Source: Anaerolineaceae bacterium UBA5404 | GTDB taxonomy: Bacteria; Chloroflexota; Anaerolineae; Anaerolineales; Anaerolineaceae | Assembly: GCA_002409625.1 (NCBI GenBank) | Contig: DHNY01000008.1 | Location: forward strand, 1 to 64,000 | Direction: 5' to 3' | Length of the DNA stretch: 64,000 bases | In this document: piece after piece, positions 9,066-18,259 of the stretch | Layout: the number at the start of each line of letters is the position of its first letter | Position numbering within the stretch: the stretch's first letter is position 1 | Notes under the pieces: generated by a model | Told to the model about the DNA's origin: nothing | Seen by the model: the letters and a program-made list of their open reading frames with translations, nothing else | The model's database searches: none | Translations under genes and position numbers: made by a program

Positions 9066-9661
9066 GCGAAATAATCGTCTTCATTGCAACTATGATTGGC
9101 TTGCTCGCCGGTTTGTTGAACCTGATGCGCCGCAAGTGGCTGATTAACGTTTTTGGCTTGGCCATCCAATACCTGTGCATTTTTATCGTTTTTCCAAAAG
9201 CTGAAGGCATTAGTCCCGCTCTAATCAAGATCATTGTGGGTTTGATGTCAACTTTAATCATTTACCTCACAATTTTAAGCTCAGGCGCCATCAGGCGCGA
9301 CCCATTTAGCCTGAAGTTTACTGCTGGCGAGCTTTTTAGGGGTTTGAGCGGTGCGTTTTTGATTTTTCTTGTCTTTCTTGTGGCGCCATGGCTTAGCCGC
9401 GAAGTTTTTCCTCAAAGCAGCTCGTCAAGCCTCACTTTAGGATTGGGTTTAATTTTGCTGGGTTTGTTACAGTTGGGTGCTAAAACCGAGCCGCTTTACA
9501 TCATCATCGGTTTACTCACCTTCTTATCAGGTTTTGAGCTTCTCTACGGATCGCTTGAGTTTTCAACCATGCTCGAGGCTTTGTTTGCGATTGTGAATTT
9601 GCTTATAGCCATTGCTGGCGCCTATTTTATTACCAAAGATCTGGAGCCAGAGAAACTATGA
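9062..9661 (+). CDS. HyfE/NuoK-like small membrane subunit
   Basis: A 199-residue protein with about six membrane helices. The region near residues 140-165 (EPLYIIIGLLTFLSGFELL, with a glutamate in a helix) resembles HyfE, the NuoK-related subunit of group 4 hydrogenases, and its length suits HyfE (about 215) better than NuoK (about 100). It overlaps the upstream gene by ATGA and the next one by the same pattern, so the three proteins are very probably made together and assembled as one complex. No ribosome-binding site of its own is obvious, consistent with coupling. Confidence 0.65.
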   Translation: MSEIIVFIATMIGLLAGLLNLMRRKWLINVFGLAIQYLCIFIVFPKAEGISPALIKIIVGLMSTLIIYLTILSSGAIRRDPFSLKFTAGELFRGLSGAFLIFLVFLVAPWLSREVFPQSSSSSLTLGLGLILLGLLQLGAKTEPLYIIIGLLTFLSGFELLYGSLEFSTMLEALFAIVNLLIAIAGAYFITKDLEPEKL

Positions 9662-11088
9662 TGAACACCATCCTTATTTGGATCCTGATACCCGCCCTGC
9701 TTAGCCTTGCGCTCGCTCTTTTGCAACGCTTTACCAAGCTTTCAATAGCAGTTACTTTGCTTGGCTCAGGTTTCTTGCTGCTTCTGGCATTTTTGATGCC
9801 TGAAGATTTGATCATCAGGCTTGGTTCGCGTCAATTTGTTTTTGCAGATAGTTATGAGGTTTTTGGCCGCCTTATCAGCATCACCAAAGCCAATCTCAAC
9901 CTTGTTGGCGGGCTTTACCTGTGTGTTTTCATCTGGAACCTTTTTGCGCGATCGCTGAAAACCAGCCAATGGTTCAACGCACTTTCCCTGCTTATCGCAG
10001 CTCTATGGACCATTGCCCTTGCCGTACAGCCATTTCTTTACGCCACGGTTATCATTTTGCTCATTGCTGTCGTCAGCATTCCTTTGCTAAGTCCGCGCGG
10101 GTCTAAAGCCGGGCCAGGCGTGCTGCGTTACATCACCCTGCAAGCCATTGCCATGCCTCTGGTCTTGCTGAGTGCCTGGATGCTCTCGGGTATTGAAACT
10201 GCGCCATCCGCAAGCACGCTCATCATGCGAGCCGCGGCACTTGTTTTAAGTGGCTTTGCCATTTGGCTCGCACTCTTCCCGGTTCACACCTGGGTTCCCA
10301 TGGTCGCTCAGGAAAGTCACCCTTGGACGGTTAGTTTTCTGCTAGTGCTTATGCAAAGCAGTCTGACGATCTTTTTTATCTATTTTCTGGAAGAATATGC
10401 CTGGTTACGCAACCTGCCCAGGATGTGGGAAGTTTTGCGCTGGGCTGGCATCATCACCATTTTTATTTCCAGTCTTCTTATCAGCTTCCAAAATAAATTG
10501 AGGCGCATCCTGGCATACTTTTATTTATGGGAGATGGGTTACGCCTTGTTGGCAATTGGTTTGGCACAAGAAGGTGGATTAAATTATCTGCAACTCATTT
10601 TTATGCCCAGGATTTTAGGTTACGCAGGTTTAAGCTTTAGTATTGCAAAGCTTGAACAACTTGAGCCAGATTTTGATGGCAAGTTCAATGCTCTACCAGG
10701 CTTTTTCCATCGCTATCCCGTTATCAGCCTGGTTCTCGTCACCAGTTTGCTAAGCCTTGCAGGTTTGCCGATGTTGGCAAGTTTTCCTGCCAAGCGCTAC
10801 CTAATCAATCTTTTACCTTGGTCTGGCTATGGTATGGAGACTTGGCTAAGCCTTGGTTTTGGTGGTGTGCTCATCGTTATTTTTAGAATCATTTATCAAC
10901 TGGTAAGCCCCAGTAAAAAAGAGATAGCCATCATCAAGGCGGTTTCGATTTCAGAAGACGCCATCATCATCGCCTTTAGCACCATTTTGATTTTGCTTTT
11001 CTTTATTGGGGGATTCTTCCCAACCATGTATAGCGAAATGTTTAAAGGCATCCTGGCACCTTTTGAGAAAATATTGCTTATAAATTAA
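9658..11088 (+). CDS. Antiporter-like membrane subunit (HyfF/NuoM/NuoL type)
   Basis: A 476-residue protein with about 12-14 membrane helices. FPVHTWVPMVAQESHPWTV matches the family motif around the discontinuous helix (FPFHTWLPdA..eaP). In the position where NuoM-type proteins usually carry a membrane glutamate I read ILLIAVVSIPLL, without an acidic residue, so proton pumping may differ or be lost; this needs an alignment. It is the last of the three-gene set. Two ATG codons sit in tandem at 9658 and 9661; the first overlaps the previous stop. A promoter for the next gene begins just after its stop. Confidence 0.68.
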   Translation: MMNTILIWILIPALLSLALALLQRFTKLSIAVTLLGSGFLLLLAFLMPEDLIIRLGSRQFVFADSYEVFGRLISITKANLNLVGGLYLCVFIWNLFARSLKTSQWFNALSLLIAALWTIALAVQPFLYATVIILLIAVVSIPLLSPRGSKAGPGVLRYITLQAIAMPLVLLSAWMLSGIETAPSASTLIMRAAALVLSGFAIWLALFPVHTWVPMVAQESHPWTVSFLLVLMQSSLTIFFIYFLEEYAWLRNLPRMWEVLRWAGIITIFISSLLISFQNKLRRILAYFYLWEMGYALLAIGLAQEGGLNYLQLIFMPRILGYAGLSFSIAKLEQLEPDFDGKFNALPGFFHRYPVISLVLVTSLLSLAGLPMLASFPAKRYLINLLPWSGYGMETWLSLGFGGVLIVIFRIIYQLVSPSKKEIAIIKAVSISEDAIIIAFSTILILLFFIGGFFPTMYSEMFKGILAPFEKILLIN

Positions 11089-11092
11089 GCTT

Positions 11093-11122
11093 TTTTCATA
11101 AATGACTCTTTCTAGGTATAAT
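11093..11122 (+). promoter_or_regulatory. Sigma-70-type promoter of the coiled-coil/selB genes
   Basis: TTTTCA (11093-11098), an 18-base spacer and TATAAT (11117-11122), placed about 30 bases before the ATG at 11156. It separates this gene pair from the membrane cluster. Confidence 0.55.
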
Positions 11123-11155
11123 CACAGCAGAACTTTTTCATAAAGGCAGAGAATT

Positions 11156-12346
11156 ATGGACGAATACGCAGGCTTAGAGCAACTTGAACGGCGCGTGGAA
11201 TGGCTGGATAACGAACGTCGCAATGACAAAACAAACCTTGCTTCCATGCAAAACCGACTCACCGTTCTTGAAACTGAAAACGCGAATTTGCGCAAGCAGA
11301 TCAAAGAGCTCGAAACGCTCATCAGCCAACAAGGCACCCAAATTGCCTCAACAGATAAATATGATGCCCAGATCACGCGTGTAAACACCGAACTGAGCCG
11401 CCAATTGCGCGAAAGCAACGAGCGTGCCACCATGAACCTTGACGAGGCAGTCAAACGCCAAAAATTGGAAGTAGACTCGGTTAAATCCAGCCTCACCAAA
11501 CTTTATGAGGCAATTGAACAAATCAATCCCTTGCGCGAGGAACTCAAAACGCTCAAAGTTGAAGATACCCGACTGGCTCGCCTCATCGAAGAACAAAAGG
11601 CGAAAATTGTGGATGTCAGTCGTTTTGATGAAGATTATCGGCGTTCATTGCAGATGATTGAAGAAAATCGCCGGCAAGAAGCCAAGCGCATTACAGAAGT
11701 GCAAGGTGAAATTGCCTCCATGCGCAAACGAATTGATGAAACCCGCAACCGTATTGAAGGTTTGGCGGATAACTTTAGAACCTTTGACACCCGCATCACT
11801 GAATTGCAAACCTTTGAAAAGGACCGAAAAGAAGCCCAAGCTGTGTTTATCGACACAGTAAACAGCAGCCTGGTGGACAAAGAGCGCAACTTCAAAAACT
11901 GGGAGGCTCGCTTTAAGGAGCTGGACGCCATCAACATCAATCTCAACGCTCAGGTTGAGTCCCTCGAAGAAGCCCGACTGGCAGTGAGCAAATCCTTGGC
12001 TCAGGCCGATAAAATGACCCAACAGTTTGAGCGACGCATCAACGAAATCAGTGAAGTGCAGCGCCTCAATGATGAGCGTTTCCGCCAGGAATGGGCAAGC
12101 TTCAAGTCTGACGACCTCAAACGCTGGGCGAATTACATGCTCACTTATGAAGAACAAAACCGTGAAGGCAACCAGGAGATTGTTGAGCTCAATCGACAAA
12201 TTGAAGAACTTAAAGACCTCTCCATCCGCAATCAAGATGCCGTGGAAGTCCTTCAACGCGAAACCGTTCGTCACGTTCAGGCAATCCTGCGTGCTTATCA
12301 GGATTCCATCCAAAACGTTGCCACTTTACTGGATAACAAAGCCTAA
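11156..12346 (+). CDS. Long coiled-coil protein of unknown function
   Basis: A 396-residue, highly charged protein with almost continuous heptad patterns rich in Glu, Lys, Arg and Gln and few aromatic residues. I see no signal peptide, membrane helix or enzymatic motif. The whole chain looks like an extended helical rod, so a structural, scaffold or SMC-like dimerising role is possible but unproven. It has its own promoter and a modest GGCAGAG site before ATG 11156. selB starts only 3 bases after its stop, so the two are co-transcribed; whether this reflects a functional link to selenocysteine insertion is unknown. Confidence 0.75.
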   Translation: MDEYAGLEQLERRVEWLDNERRNDKTNLASMQNRLTVLETENANLRKQIKELETLISQQGTQIASTDKYDAQITRVNTELSRQLRESNERATMNLDEAVKRQKLEVDSVKSSLTKLYEAIEQINPLREELKTLKVEDTRLARLIEEQKAKIVDVSRFDEDYRRSLQMIEENRRQEAKRITEVQGEIASMRKRIDETRNRIEGLADNFRTFDTRITELQTFEKDRKEAQAVFIDTVNSSLVDKERNFKNWEARFKELDAININLNAQVESLEEARLAVSKSLAQADKMTQQFERRINEISEVQRLNDERFRQEWASFKSDDLKRWANYMLTYEEQNREGNQEIVELNRQIEELKDLSIRNQDAVEVLQRETVRHVQAILRAYQDSIQNVATLLDNKA

Positions 12347-12349
12347 GCT

Positions 12350-14245
12350 ATGCGCATCATTGGCACTGCGGGACATGTAGACCATGGCAAATCCACTTTG
12401 GTGGCTGCCTTAACCGGAACCGATCCAGACCGTTTAAAAGAAGAAAAAGCCCGGGAGATGACTATCGACCTGGGCTTTGCCTCGTTAAACCTGCCTAACG
12501 GCGAGTCCCTGGGCATCATTGACGTGCCCGGACACCGAGATTTCATTGGCAACATGCTCTCTGGTATCGGTGGCATCGATGCTGTAATGCTCATCATCGC
12601 CGCAGATGAGGGCGTTTCTGCGCAAACCCGCGAGCACCTCGCCATCCTGGACTTGTTGGACATCAAAAAAGGCTTTATCGTTCTGACAAAAACTGATTTG
12701 GTCAGCGACCCAGAATGGCTTGACTTGGTTGAAATGGAGGCTGAAAAAGTTGTCGCCAACACCAGCTTGCAAGGCGCCAAAGTTTTACGCGTATCCGCGG
12801 TAAGTGGTGAGGGTTTACCCGAACTTCTGGAAGCGCTCCAGGAGCTTTTGCAAGACTTACCTCCCAAAGCTGACCTCAATCGCGCACGTCTTCCCGTCGA
12901 CCGTGTGTTTAGCCTCACAGGTTTTGGCACCATCGTTACCGGCACTTTGCTGGACGGTAGTTTTGCGATTGGCGATGAGGTTTTGTGCATACCAGAAGGT
13001 AAAAGTGGACGCATCCGTGGGCTTCAAAACCATAAACACAAGCTTCAAAAGATCAGCCCTGGACATCGCACCGCCATGAATATCAATGGACTGGACAAAG
13101 ATGACATCAATCGTGGTGATGTAATTATTAAACCGGGAACTTACACAGTCAGCAATCGATTGGATGCTCATTTTCGCCTTATCCCGGATGCCAGCAAAGC
13201 GCTCAAACACAATACTGAAGTCAAACTTTTTATTGGCAGTAGCGAAACCCCCGCACGCCTGCGCCTTTTGGGAGTTGAAAAGCTCAATCAGGGCGAAAGC
13301 GCCTTCATTCAGCTCAAACTCGAAAGCCCGTTAATCAGCGCACGTGGTGACCATTACGTTTTGCGTTTGCCATCCCCTGCCGAAACCATCGGCGGTGGCA
13401 TTGTTATAGATCCGCATCCCGCACGCTTTTATCGCCGCTTCGATGACGCCAATCTGGCACGCATGCAAGAACTGCTTGCCGGCAATGACAGTGAACTCTT
13501 CATCCAGGCTTTACGCAGCCTGGGAATTGCCACCGGAAATGAACTTGTCCAAAAATCTGGCTTGGCTGAGGAAAAAGTTCAAGCCCTTTTGAAAGAACTC
13601 CTCGCCGAAGACCGCCTGTTTATTCTTAGAGAAGCCGCGACCTTAGCCAAAACGCGCTTGACCCTCAAAGAGAACTGGCAAGACTTGCACGACCGGGCAC
13701 TTGAAATCATCATGGAGTTTCATCAACAATTCCCTCTCAAAGCCGGCGTCACGCGCGAAGGTTTGCGCGCCAGCCTCAAACTAAAACAAGATATTTTCGA
13801 CCTGGTTCTCGACCACTTGCAAGACCAAGGCATCGTCATCCTCATGGGGCACCTCGTCAAGCACAAGGACCATACCGTCACATTCAGCGACGCCCAGGAA
13901 AAGCAAATAGCGCCATTGCTTGCCAGGTTTAATGCCCAGCCTTATACCCCACCTGATCGCAACGAAAGCCTGACGATCATCGATGAAACCTTGCTTGAAG
14001 GACTCATTGGCAGCGGGCGCCTCATCCATATTTCTGAACAAATTTTGCTCTTGCCTGAAACCTTAAAAGAAATGCAAGCCTGGGTTGCCGATACCATCAA
14101 AAGCAAAGGCAGCCTCACCATGGCAGAATTTCGCGATAACTATCAAAGTAGCCGAAAATACGCTCAAGCTATCCTGGAATATATGGATAGTATGGGCTTT
14201 ACCATCCGAAAAGGTGACATAAGAACCCTAAGGATAGTACAATAG
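12350..14245 (+). CDS. selB: Selenocysteine-specific elongation factor SelB
   Basis: GTPase that brings selenocysteinyl-tRNA(Sec) to UGA codons carrying a SECIS hairpin. GTP motifs are at the very N-terminus: GTAGHVDHGKST (G1), DVPGHRDFIGNML (G3) and LTKTDL (G4). Beta-barrel domains follow, then about 280 residues of winged-helix repeats that bind SECIS RNA. The length of 631 residues is normal. It lies 3 bases after the coiled-coil gene without its own clear ribosome site. selA, selC, selD and any UGA-containing gene are not seen in this window. Confidence 0.93.
   Translation: MRIIGTAGHVDHGKSTLVAALTGTDPDRLKEEKAREMTIDLGFASLNLPNGESLGIIDVPGHRDFIGNMLSGIGGIDAVMLIIAADEGVSAQTREHLAILDLLDIKKGFIVLTKTDLVSDPEWLDLVEMEAEKVVANTSLQGAKVLRVSAVSGEGLPELLEALQELLQDLPPKADLNRARLPVDRVFSLTGFGTIVTGTLLDGSFAIGDEVLCIPEGKSGRIRGLQNHKHKLQKISPGHRTAMNINGLDKDDINRGDVIIKPGTYTVSNRLDAHFRLIPDASKALKHNTEVKLFIGSSETPARLRLLGVEKLNQGESAFIQLKLESPLISARGDHYVLRLPSPAETIGGGIVIDPHPARFYRRFDDANLARMQELLAGNDSELFIQALRSLGIATGNELVQKSGLAEEKVQALLKELLAEDRLFILREAATLAKTRLTLKENWQDLHDRALEIIMEFHQQFPLKAGVTREGLRASLKLKQDIFDLVLDHLQDQGIVILMGHLVKHKDHTVTFSDAQEKQIAPLLARFNAQPYTPPDRNESLTIIDETLLEGLIGSGRLIHISEQILLLPETLKEMQAWVADTIKSKGSLTMAEFRDNYQSSRKYAQAILEYMDSMGFTIRKGDIRTLRIVQ
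14214..14243 (+). promoter_or_regulatory. Putative promoter for the serA-like gene
   Basis: GTGACA (14214-14219), 18 bases, TACAAT (14238-14243), inside the last codons of selB. It would allow the dehydrogenase gene to be expressed apart from selB. Confidence 0.45.
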
Positions 14246-14277
14246 AGAAAAGATATAAAACCACATAAGGAGTAACT

Positions 14278-15216
14278 ATGACATACAAAGTTTTAATCAC
14301 TGATGGCCTTGAACAAATTGGCAAGGACATCATCAATGCCGCTGGCGAAGCCATTGACAAAAAAGGCATCGAAGCTGACCAACTTCTGGCTGAAGTCCAC
14401 GAATATCACGGCATGATCGTTCGCGGTCGCACCAAGGTCACCCGTGCTGTCTTCGAAGCTGCCAAAAACCTCAAGGTTGTTGGTCGCGCTGGTGTTGGTG
14501 TTGACAACATCGACCTCGAAGCCGCCAAAGAACATGGCGTTACCGTTGTGAACTGCCCCGTGGCAACCACCGTGGCTGTCGCCGAACTCGCTTTCGGTAT
14601 GCTCCTCTCCATGGTCCGCCGCATTCCATACGGCGACGCTGGTATGAAAAACGAGAAATGGCTCAAGAAAGAACTCATGGGCTCTGAACTCATGGGCAAG
14701 ACCCTGGGCATTATCGGTTATGGCAACATCGGCCGCCGCCTGGCACAATACGCTCAGGCTTTTGGCATGAAAGTCATTTGCTACAACCGCCGCCGCGACC
14801 TCGACGAAGTCCGCTCCACCGGTGCCGAACCTGTGGAACTGGAAGACATCTACACCCAAAGCGATATCATCAGCCTCCACCTGCCCCTAAACGCTGATTC
14901 CAAGTACATGATCAACGACGAAACTTTCGCCAAGATGAAAGACGGCGTCATGATTGTGGATGTTGCCCGCGGTGGTGTGATGGAAGAAGCCGCCCTCCTG
15001 CGCGCGCTCGAATCTGGCAAGGTTGCCGCTGCAGCGCTTGACGTTTTCGAAAAGGAACCTCCTGTGGATTGGTCCGTGCCCAAGCACCCCAACATCATCG
15101 CCATGCCCCATGTCGGTGGTCAGACCCAGGAAGCCCAGGAACGCGCCGCCGAAGACATCGCCTCTGAGGTGATGAACGTTCTCCAGGGCAAAGACCTGCG
15201 CTGGAAGATCGTTTAA
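14278..15216 (+). CDS. serA: D-3-phosphoglycerate dehydrogenase-like 2-hydroxyacid dehydrogenase
   Basis: NAD-dependent D-isomer 2-hydroxyacid dehydrogenase of 312 residues. The nucleotide motif is GIIGYGNIGRR; the catalytic set shows as arginine/aspartate in GRAGVGVDNIDLEAA, glutamate in VFEKEPP and histidine in MPHVGGQT. The sequence is closest in style to short phosphoglycerate dehydrogenases without the C-terminal ACT domain, the first step of serine synthesis, but another hydroxyacid substrate cannot be excluded. AAGGAGTAACT precedes the ATG. A strong terminator follows, making it a single gene or the end of the selB transcript. Confidence 0.85.
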   Translation: MTYKVLITDGLEQIGKDIINAAGEAIDKKGIEADQLLAEVHEYHGMIVRGRTKVTRAVFEAAKNLKVVGRAGVGVDNIDLEAAKEHGVTVVNCPVATTVAVAELAFGMLLSMVRRIPYGDAGMKNEKWLKKELMGSELMGKTLGIIGYGNIGRRLAQYAQAFGMKVICYNRRRDLDEVRSTGAEPVELEDIYTQSDIISLHLPLNADSKYMINDETFAKMKDGVMIVDVARGGVMEEAALLRALESGKVAAAALDVFEKEPPVDWSVPKHPNIIAMPHVGGQTQEAQERAAEDIASEVMNVLQGKDLRWKIV

Positions 15217-15232
15217 TGATCTAAGATTTCAC

Positions 15233-15265
15233 GCAAAATTCGCTTTACTGCGAATTTTGCTTTTT
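15233..15265 (+). terminator. Rho-independent terminator after serA
   Basis: Perfect 11-bp stem GCAAAATTCGC (15233-15243) / GCGAATTTTGC (15250-15260), loop of six, then TTTTT. Confidence 0.92.
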
Positions 15266-15300
15266 AAACCAAAGATTTTCTTAAATTAGAAAGGAGCTCT

Positions 15301-16809
15301 ATGAGCTTTGAAGAAAAATTAAAAACATTCCGCGAACGTTATCGCGCCATCACTGTTTTGGGCGGCGTGCAAGGATTGTTGGGCTGGGACCAAATGGTAA
15401 ACATGCCCCATGGCGCTATGGCAGAACGTGGCGCACAACTCCATGCTCTGGGTGGCATCATCTATGACATGGGCACCAACCCCGAATTTGGTCAACTCAT
15501 CGAAAATCTGGCATCGGAAATTCCCGATTTGGACGCTGATGACCCCATCGCACGCGAGATCAAACTCGCCAAACGTCAATATGACCTTGCCACCAAAGTA
15601 CCCAAAGACAAAATGATGGAAATGATTATGGCAACCACCCAAGCCCAAGGGGTTTGGGAAAAAGCCAAGGCAAGCAATGATTACGCCCTCTTCCAGCCTT
15701 ACCTGCAAAAAATTCTTGACCTCTCTCTGGAATTTGTCGAATACTTTAAGCCTTATGACCATCCCTATGATGCCCTTTCAAATCAATTTGAACCGGGCAT
15801 GAAATCCAAAGAGGTTAAAGCTATTTTTGACGCCTTACGTCCCCGCCAGGTAGAGCTAATTAAAGCGATTGGTGAACGTCCTCAACCCAAAGATGACTTC
15901 CTATATAAGCGCTACGACATTGCCATGCAACGCAAAATCAACTACCTTGTGGCAACGCTTCAAGGTTATGATTGGTCACGCGGCCGCATGGATGAATCTG
16001 TGCATCCCTTTACCACCAGCTTTGGCATGGATGACGTGCGCATCACCACAAAATATATCGAAAACGATGCCAGTGGCGCCTTCTTTAGCACCATGCACGA
16101 AACTGGCCATGCGCTTTACGAGCTCGGCTTAGGCAGAATGTACCAAGGCACCAGCTTGGGCTCGGTCTCTTCTATGGCGCTGCACGAATCCCAGTCTCGC
16201 TTGTGGGAAAACCTGGTGGGTCGCTCAAAAGCATTTTGGAGCTACTTTTACCCCATTTATCAGGCATACTTTAGCGAACACCTCAGCGGTGTAAGCCTGG
16301 ATGACTTCTACAAAGCCATCAACAAAGTCAGCCCATCGCTAATTCGCACCGAATCCGATGAAGCCACCTACAACCTGCACATCATGTTGCGTTTTGAGAT
16401 TGAACTGGCAATGCTCGAAGGCAAAATCAACACCAAAGATTTGCCCGAAGTATGGAACGAAAAGATGCGCGACTACCTGGGTGTGGTGCCCGAAAATGAC
16501 ACCACCGGCGTACTGCAAGACGTTCACTGGTCAGGTGGCATGATTGGTTACTTCCCCAGCTATGCCCTGGGCAACCTGATTGCCTCGCAATGGTGGCACA
16601 AGCTCAGCCAAGACCGGCCTAACACCTTAGACGAAATTGCCAAGGGTGATTTAAGCGGTGTTTTGGCTTGGTTGCGTGAAAACGTGCACCAACACGGCAG
16701 CCGATATGACGCCATGGACCTCGTAAAACGCGTCACCGGCGAGCCTCTCAACCCGGATTACTATATGGACTACCTCAACGAAAAGTATCGCGAGATTTAC
16801 AGCATATAG
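15301..16809 (+). CDS. Carboxypeptidase Taq (M32) metallopeptidase
   Basis: Cytosolic zinc carboxypeptidase that removes C-terminal residues from peptides. The 502-residue length and all-helical composition match M32. The zinc motif HETGH is at about residues 266-270 (STMHETGHALYELG), with the family signature HESQSRLWENLVGRS downstream. The ATG at 15301 has AAAGGAGCTCT ahead of it. It is flanked by terminators on both sides, so it is a single-gene transcript. A role in using peptides as carbon or nitrogen source is inferred. Confidence 0.93.
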   Translation: MSFEEKLKTFRERYRAITVLGGVQGLLGWDQMVNMPHGAMAERGAQLHALGGIIYDMGTNPEFGQLIENLASEIPDLDADDPIAREIKLAKRQYDLATKVPKDKMMEMIMATTQAQGVWEKAKASNDYALFQPYLQKILDLSLEFVEYFKPYDHPYDALSNQFEPGMKSKEVKAIFDALRPRQVELIKAIGERPQPKDDFLYKRYDIAMQRKINYLVATLQGYDWSRGRMDESVHPFTTSFGMDDVRITTKYIENDASGAFFSTMHETGHALYELGLGRMYQGTSLGSVSSMALHESQSRLWENLVGRSKAFWSYFYPIYQAYFSEHLSGVSLDDFYKAINKVSPSLIRTESDEATYNLHIMLRFEIELAMLEGKINTKDLPEVWNEKMRDYLGVVPENDTTGVLQDVHWSGGMIGYFPSYALGNLIASQWWHKLSQDRPNTLDEIAKGDLSGVLAWLRENVHQHGSRYDAMDLVKRVTGEPLNPDYYMDYLNEKYREIYSI

Positions 16810-16832
16810 TTTTGTAAATATCTTAAAGACAA

Positions 16833-16868
16833 AACAAGCGGCTCTAAAAAGCCGCTTGTTCTATTTTT
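16833..16868. terminator. Bidirectional terminator between convergent genes
   Basis: Stem AACAAGCGGC (16833-16842) / GCCGCTTGTT (16851-16860), followed by CTATTTTT; it separates the M32 gene from the minus-strand acyltransferase. Confidence 0.82.
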
Positions 16869-16891
16869 CAGAAAGGTTTACGAAACTGGGT

Positions 16892-17968
16892 TTAAGTAGC
16901 TTGTTTTTCCATTTTCATCATAAGATTATCGATAATCTTTTTTGAGGGCTGTCTCACAAACATCCATGACAAAAACGCCAGTGCTAACGTTGCCACTACT
17001 AAAATAAGTAAACTCCATCCCCAATGCAATTTGTTCATGAGATCGTAGTGAATTAAGATATTCAAGACTGGCCAGTGATAGAGATACATGCCATAGGTCA
17101 AATCAACTCTAAAATGCATTTTTGGCAATAAATATCCGCATCCTATAATGATCAATGATAAGAGCACGCCGAACAAACTATCGTCGAAATAACCTGGTGT
17201 TCTAATGCCTATAACCTTAGCCAGAACATATATGGCTAATAAAGGAAAGAGAGCTTTCTTCAGAAAAGGGATCATCCGGTCTCGTTTATAGTAAACAAAA
17301 GCTCCTGTAAAGAACCAAATGGCAAATGGAACAAAAACTTTTCCAATAAGATTGCCCACAAAATCATCAACATGACCGATTAAAAAGCCACATCCTATAT
17401 TTGCCCCTAAGAGAAGTGCCAGCAAAACCAGCCATTGCCATGTATTTAACTTCTTTAGCTGCTTATAAAAAAGTCCCAGCACAATATAAAGCTGAACTTG
17501 AATTAATATGCTATAAAGCGGTCCATTAACCACCCCTGTGCCAAAGGTTCTCAAACAACTTGGCGTGTTAGCAATAGCAAAAATCTGTGTGCCTAGCCAG
17601 AAAAGAATGCTTTTATCAAGAAGGTAAGGAACAACAATAAGAAGGGAAACCAGCGTCACAATGGCGCTCATCCAAAATTCTGGGTACAAGCGCAAAATGC
17701 GTTTTGTGAAAAAATCCTTTAAGCTTTTAGATTTTTCAAGCGATGCCGCAATCAAAAACCCACTTATCGATAGTAAAGCAATAAGCGGATTAAAGTATAA
17801 TGTCGCAGCAGTAATTTTGTTTAGGAGAGGTGCCGCAGCTATGGGGTACTCACCAAACTTCCAAGAAAAATGCGCCAAAATAGTAAAACTTGCCCATAGA
17901 TACCGTAAGAAGTCATATCCATTATTCCCAAATTCGCTATCTTTAAATGTTTTTCCTTCTAACATCAT
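16892..17968 (-). CDS. Membrane acyltransferase, OafA/YrhL (acyltransferase 3) type
   Basis: A 358-residue protein with about ten membrane helices. The N-terminus has the family pattern of residues before and in helix 1 (NGYDFLRYLWAS, then ILAHFSW with the conserved histidine), followed by ISGFLIAASL and RILRLYPEFW. Such proteins transfer acetyl or other acyl groups to exported polysaccharides or cell-wall sugars. AAAGG lies before two tandem ATG codons; either may be used. The gene is clearly richer in A+T than its neighbours and stands alone between a terminator and a 335-base gap, which suggests horizontal acquisition. Confidence 0.82.
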   Translation of the reverse strand: MMLEGKTFKDSEFGNNGYDFLRYLWASFTILAHFSWKFGEYPIAAAPLLNKITAATLYFNPLIALLSISGFLIAASLEKSKSLKDFFTKRILRLYPEFWMSAIVTLVSLLIVVPYLLDKSILFWLGTQIFAIANTPSCLRTFGTGVVNGPLYSILIQVQLYIVLGLFYKQLKKLNTWQWLVLLALLLGANIGCGFLIGHVDDFVGNLIGKVFVPFAIWFFTGAFVYYKRDRMIPFLKKALFPLLAIYVLAKVIGIRTPGYFDDSLFGVLLSLIIIGCGYLLPKMHFRVDLTYGMYLYHWPVLNILIHYDLMNKLHWGWSLLILVVATLALAFLSWMFVRQPSKKIIDNLMMKMEKQAT

Positions 17969-18259
17969 GGTAAAAACCTTTCAGGGACTTATCACACCAA
18001 TTTCGCTCTATATTACACTACATTGCTCAACAGGACAAGCTCGCTGGCACAGACATCAGTTTATTTAAGAAACCTTGAATTTAGCTCATCAACCATGTTG
18101 GTCAATTCCTTAAGGGCTTCAACTGATTCTATTTTAGTTCAGAATTAATCCAACCATAAACGATTTGATGAAATCAGTTTATTTAGTCTGAGTCATGCCT
18201 TAACCGATTCATGCCTTCACCCGTTAATCGTCAAAACAGAAACTTGTACACCCTTTCAT
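17969..18259. other. Intergenic gap, nothing recognised
   Basis: AT-rich gap between divergent acyltransferase and perR. I see no tRNA, repeat or plausible small gene. It should hold the acyltransferase promoter, but no convincing pair of boxes was found. Confidence 0.5.

Noticed and set aside
11645..12313. 222-residue minus-strand ORF opposite the coiled-coil gene
   Set aside because: Shadow ORF caused by biased codon use in the coiled-coil gene; no recognisable protein.
12350..14245. UGA-encoded selenoprotein near selB
   Set aside because: No gene in the window was seen to continue a recognised protein through an in-frame TGA.
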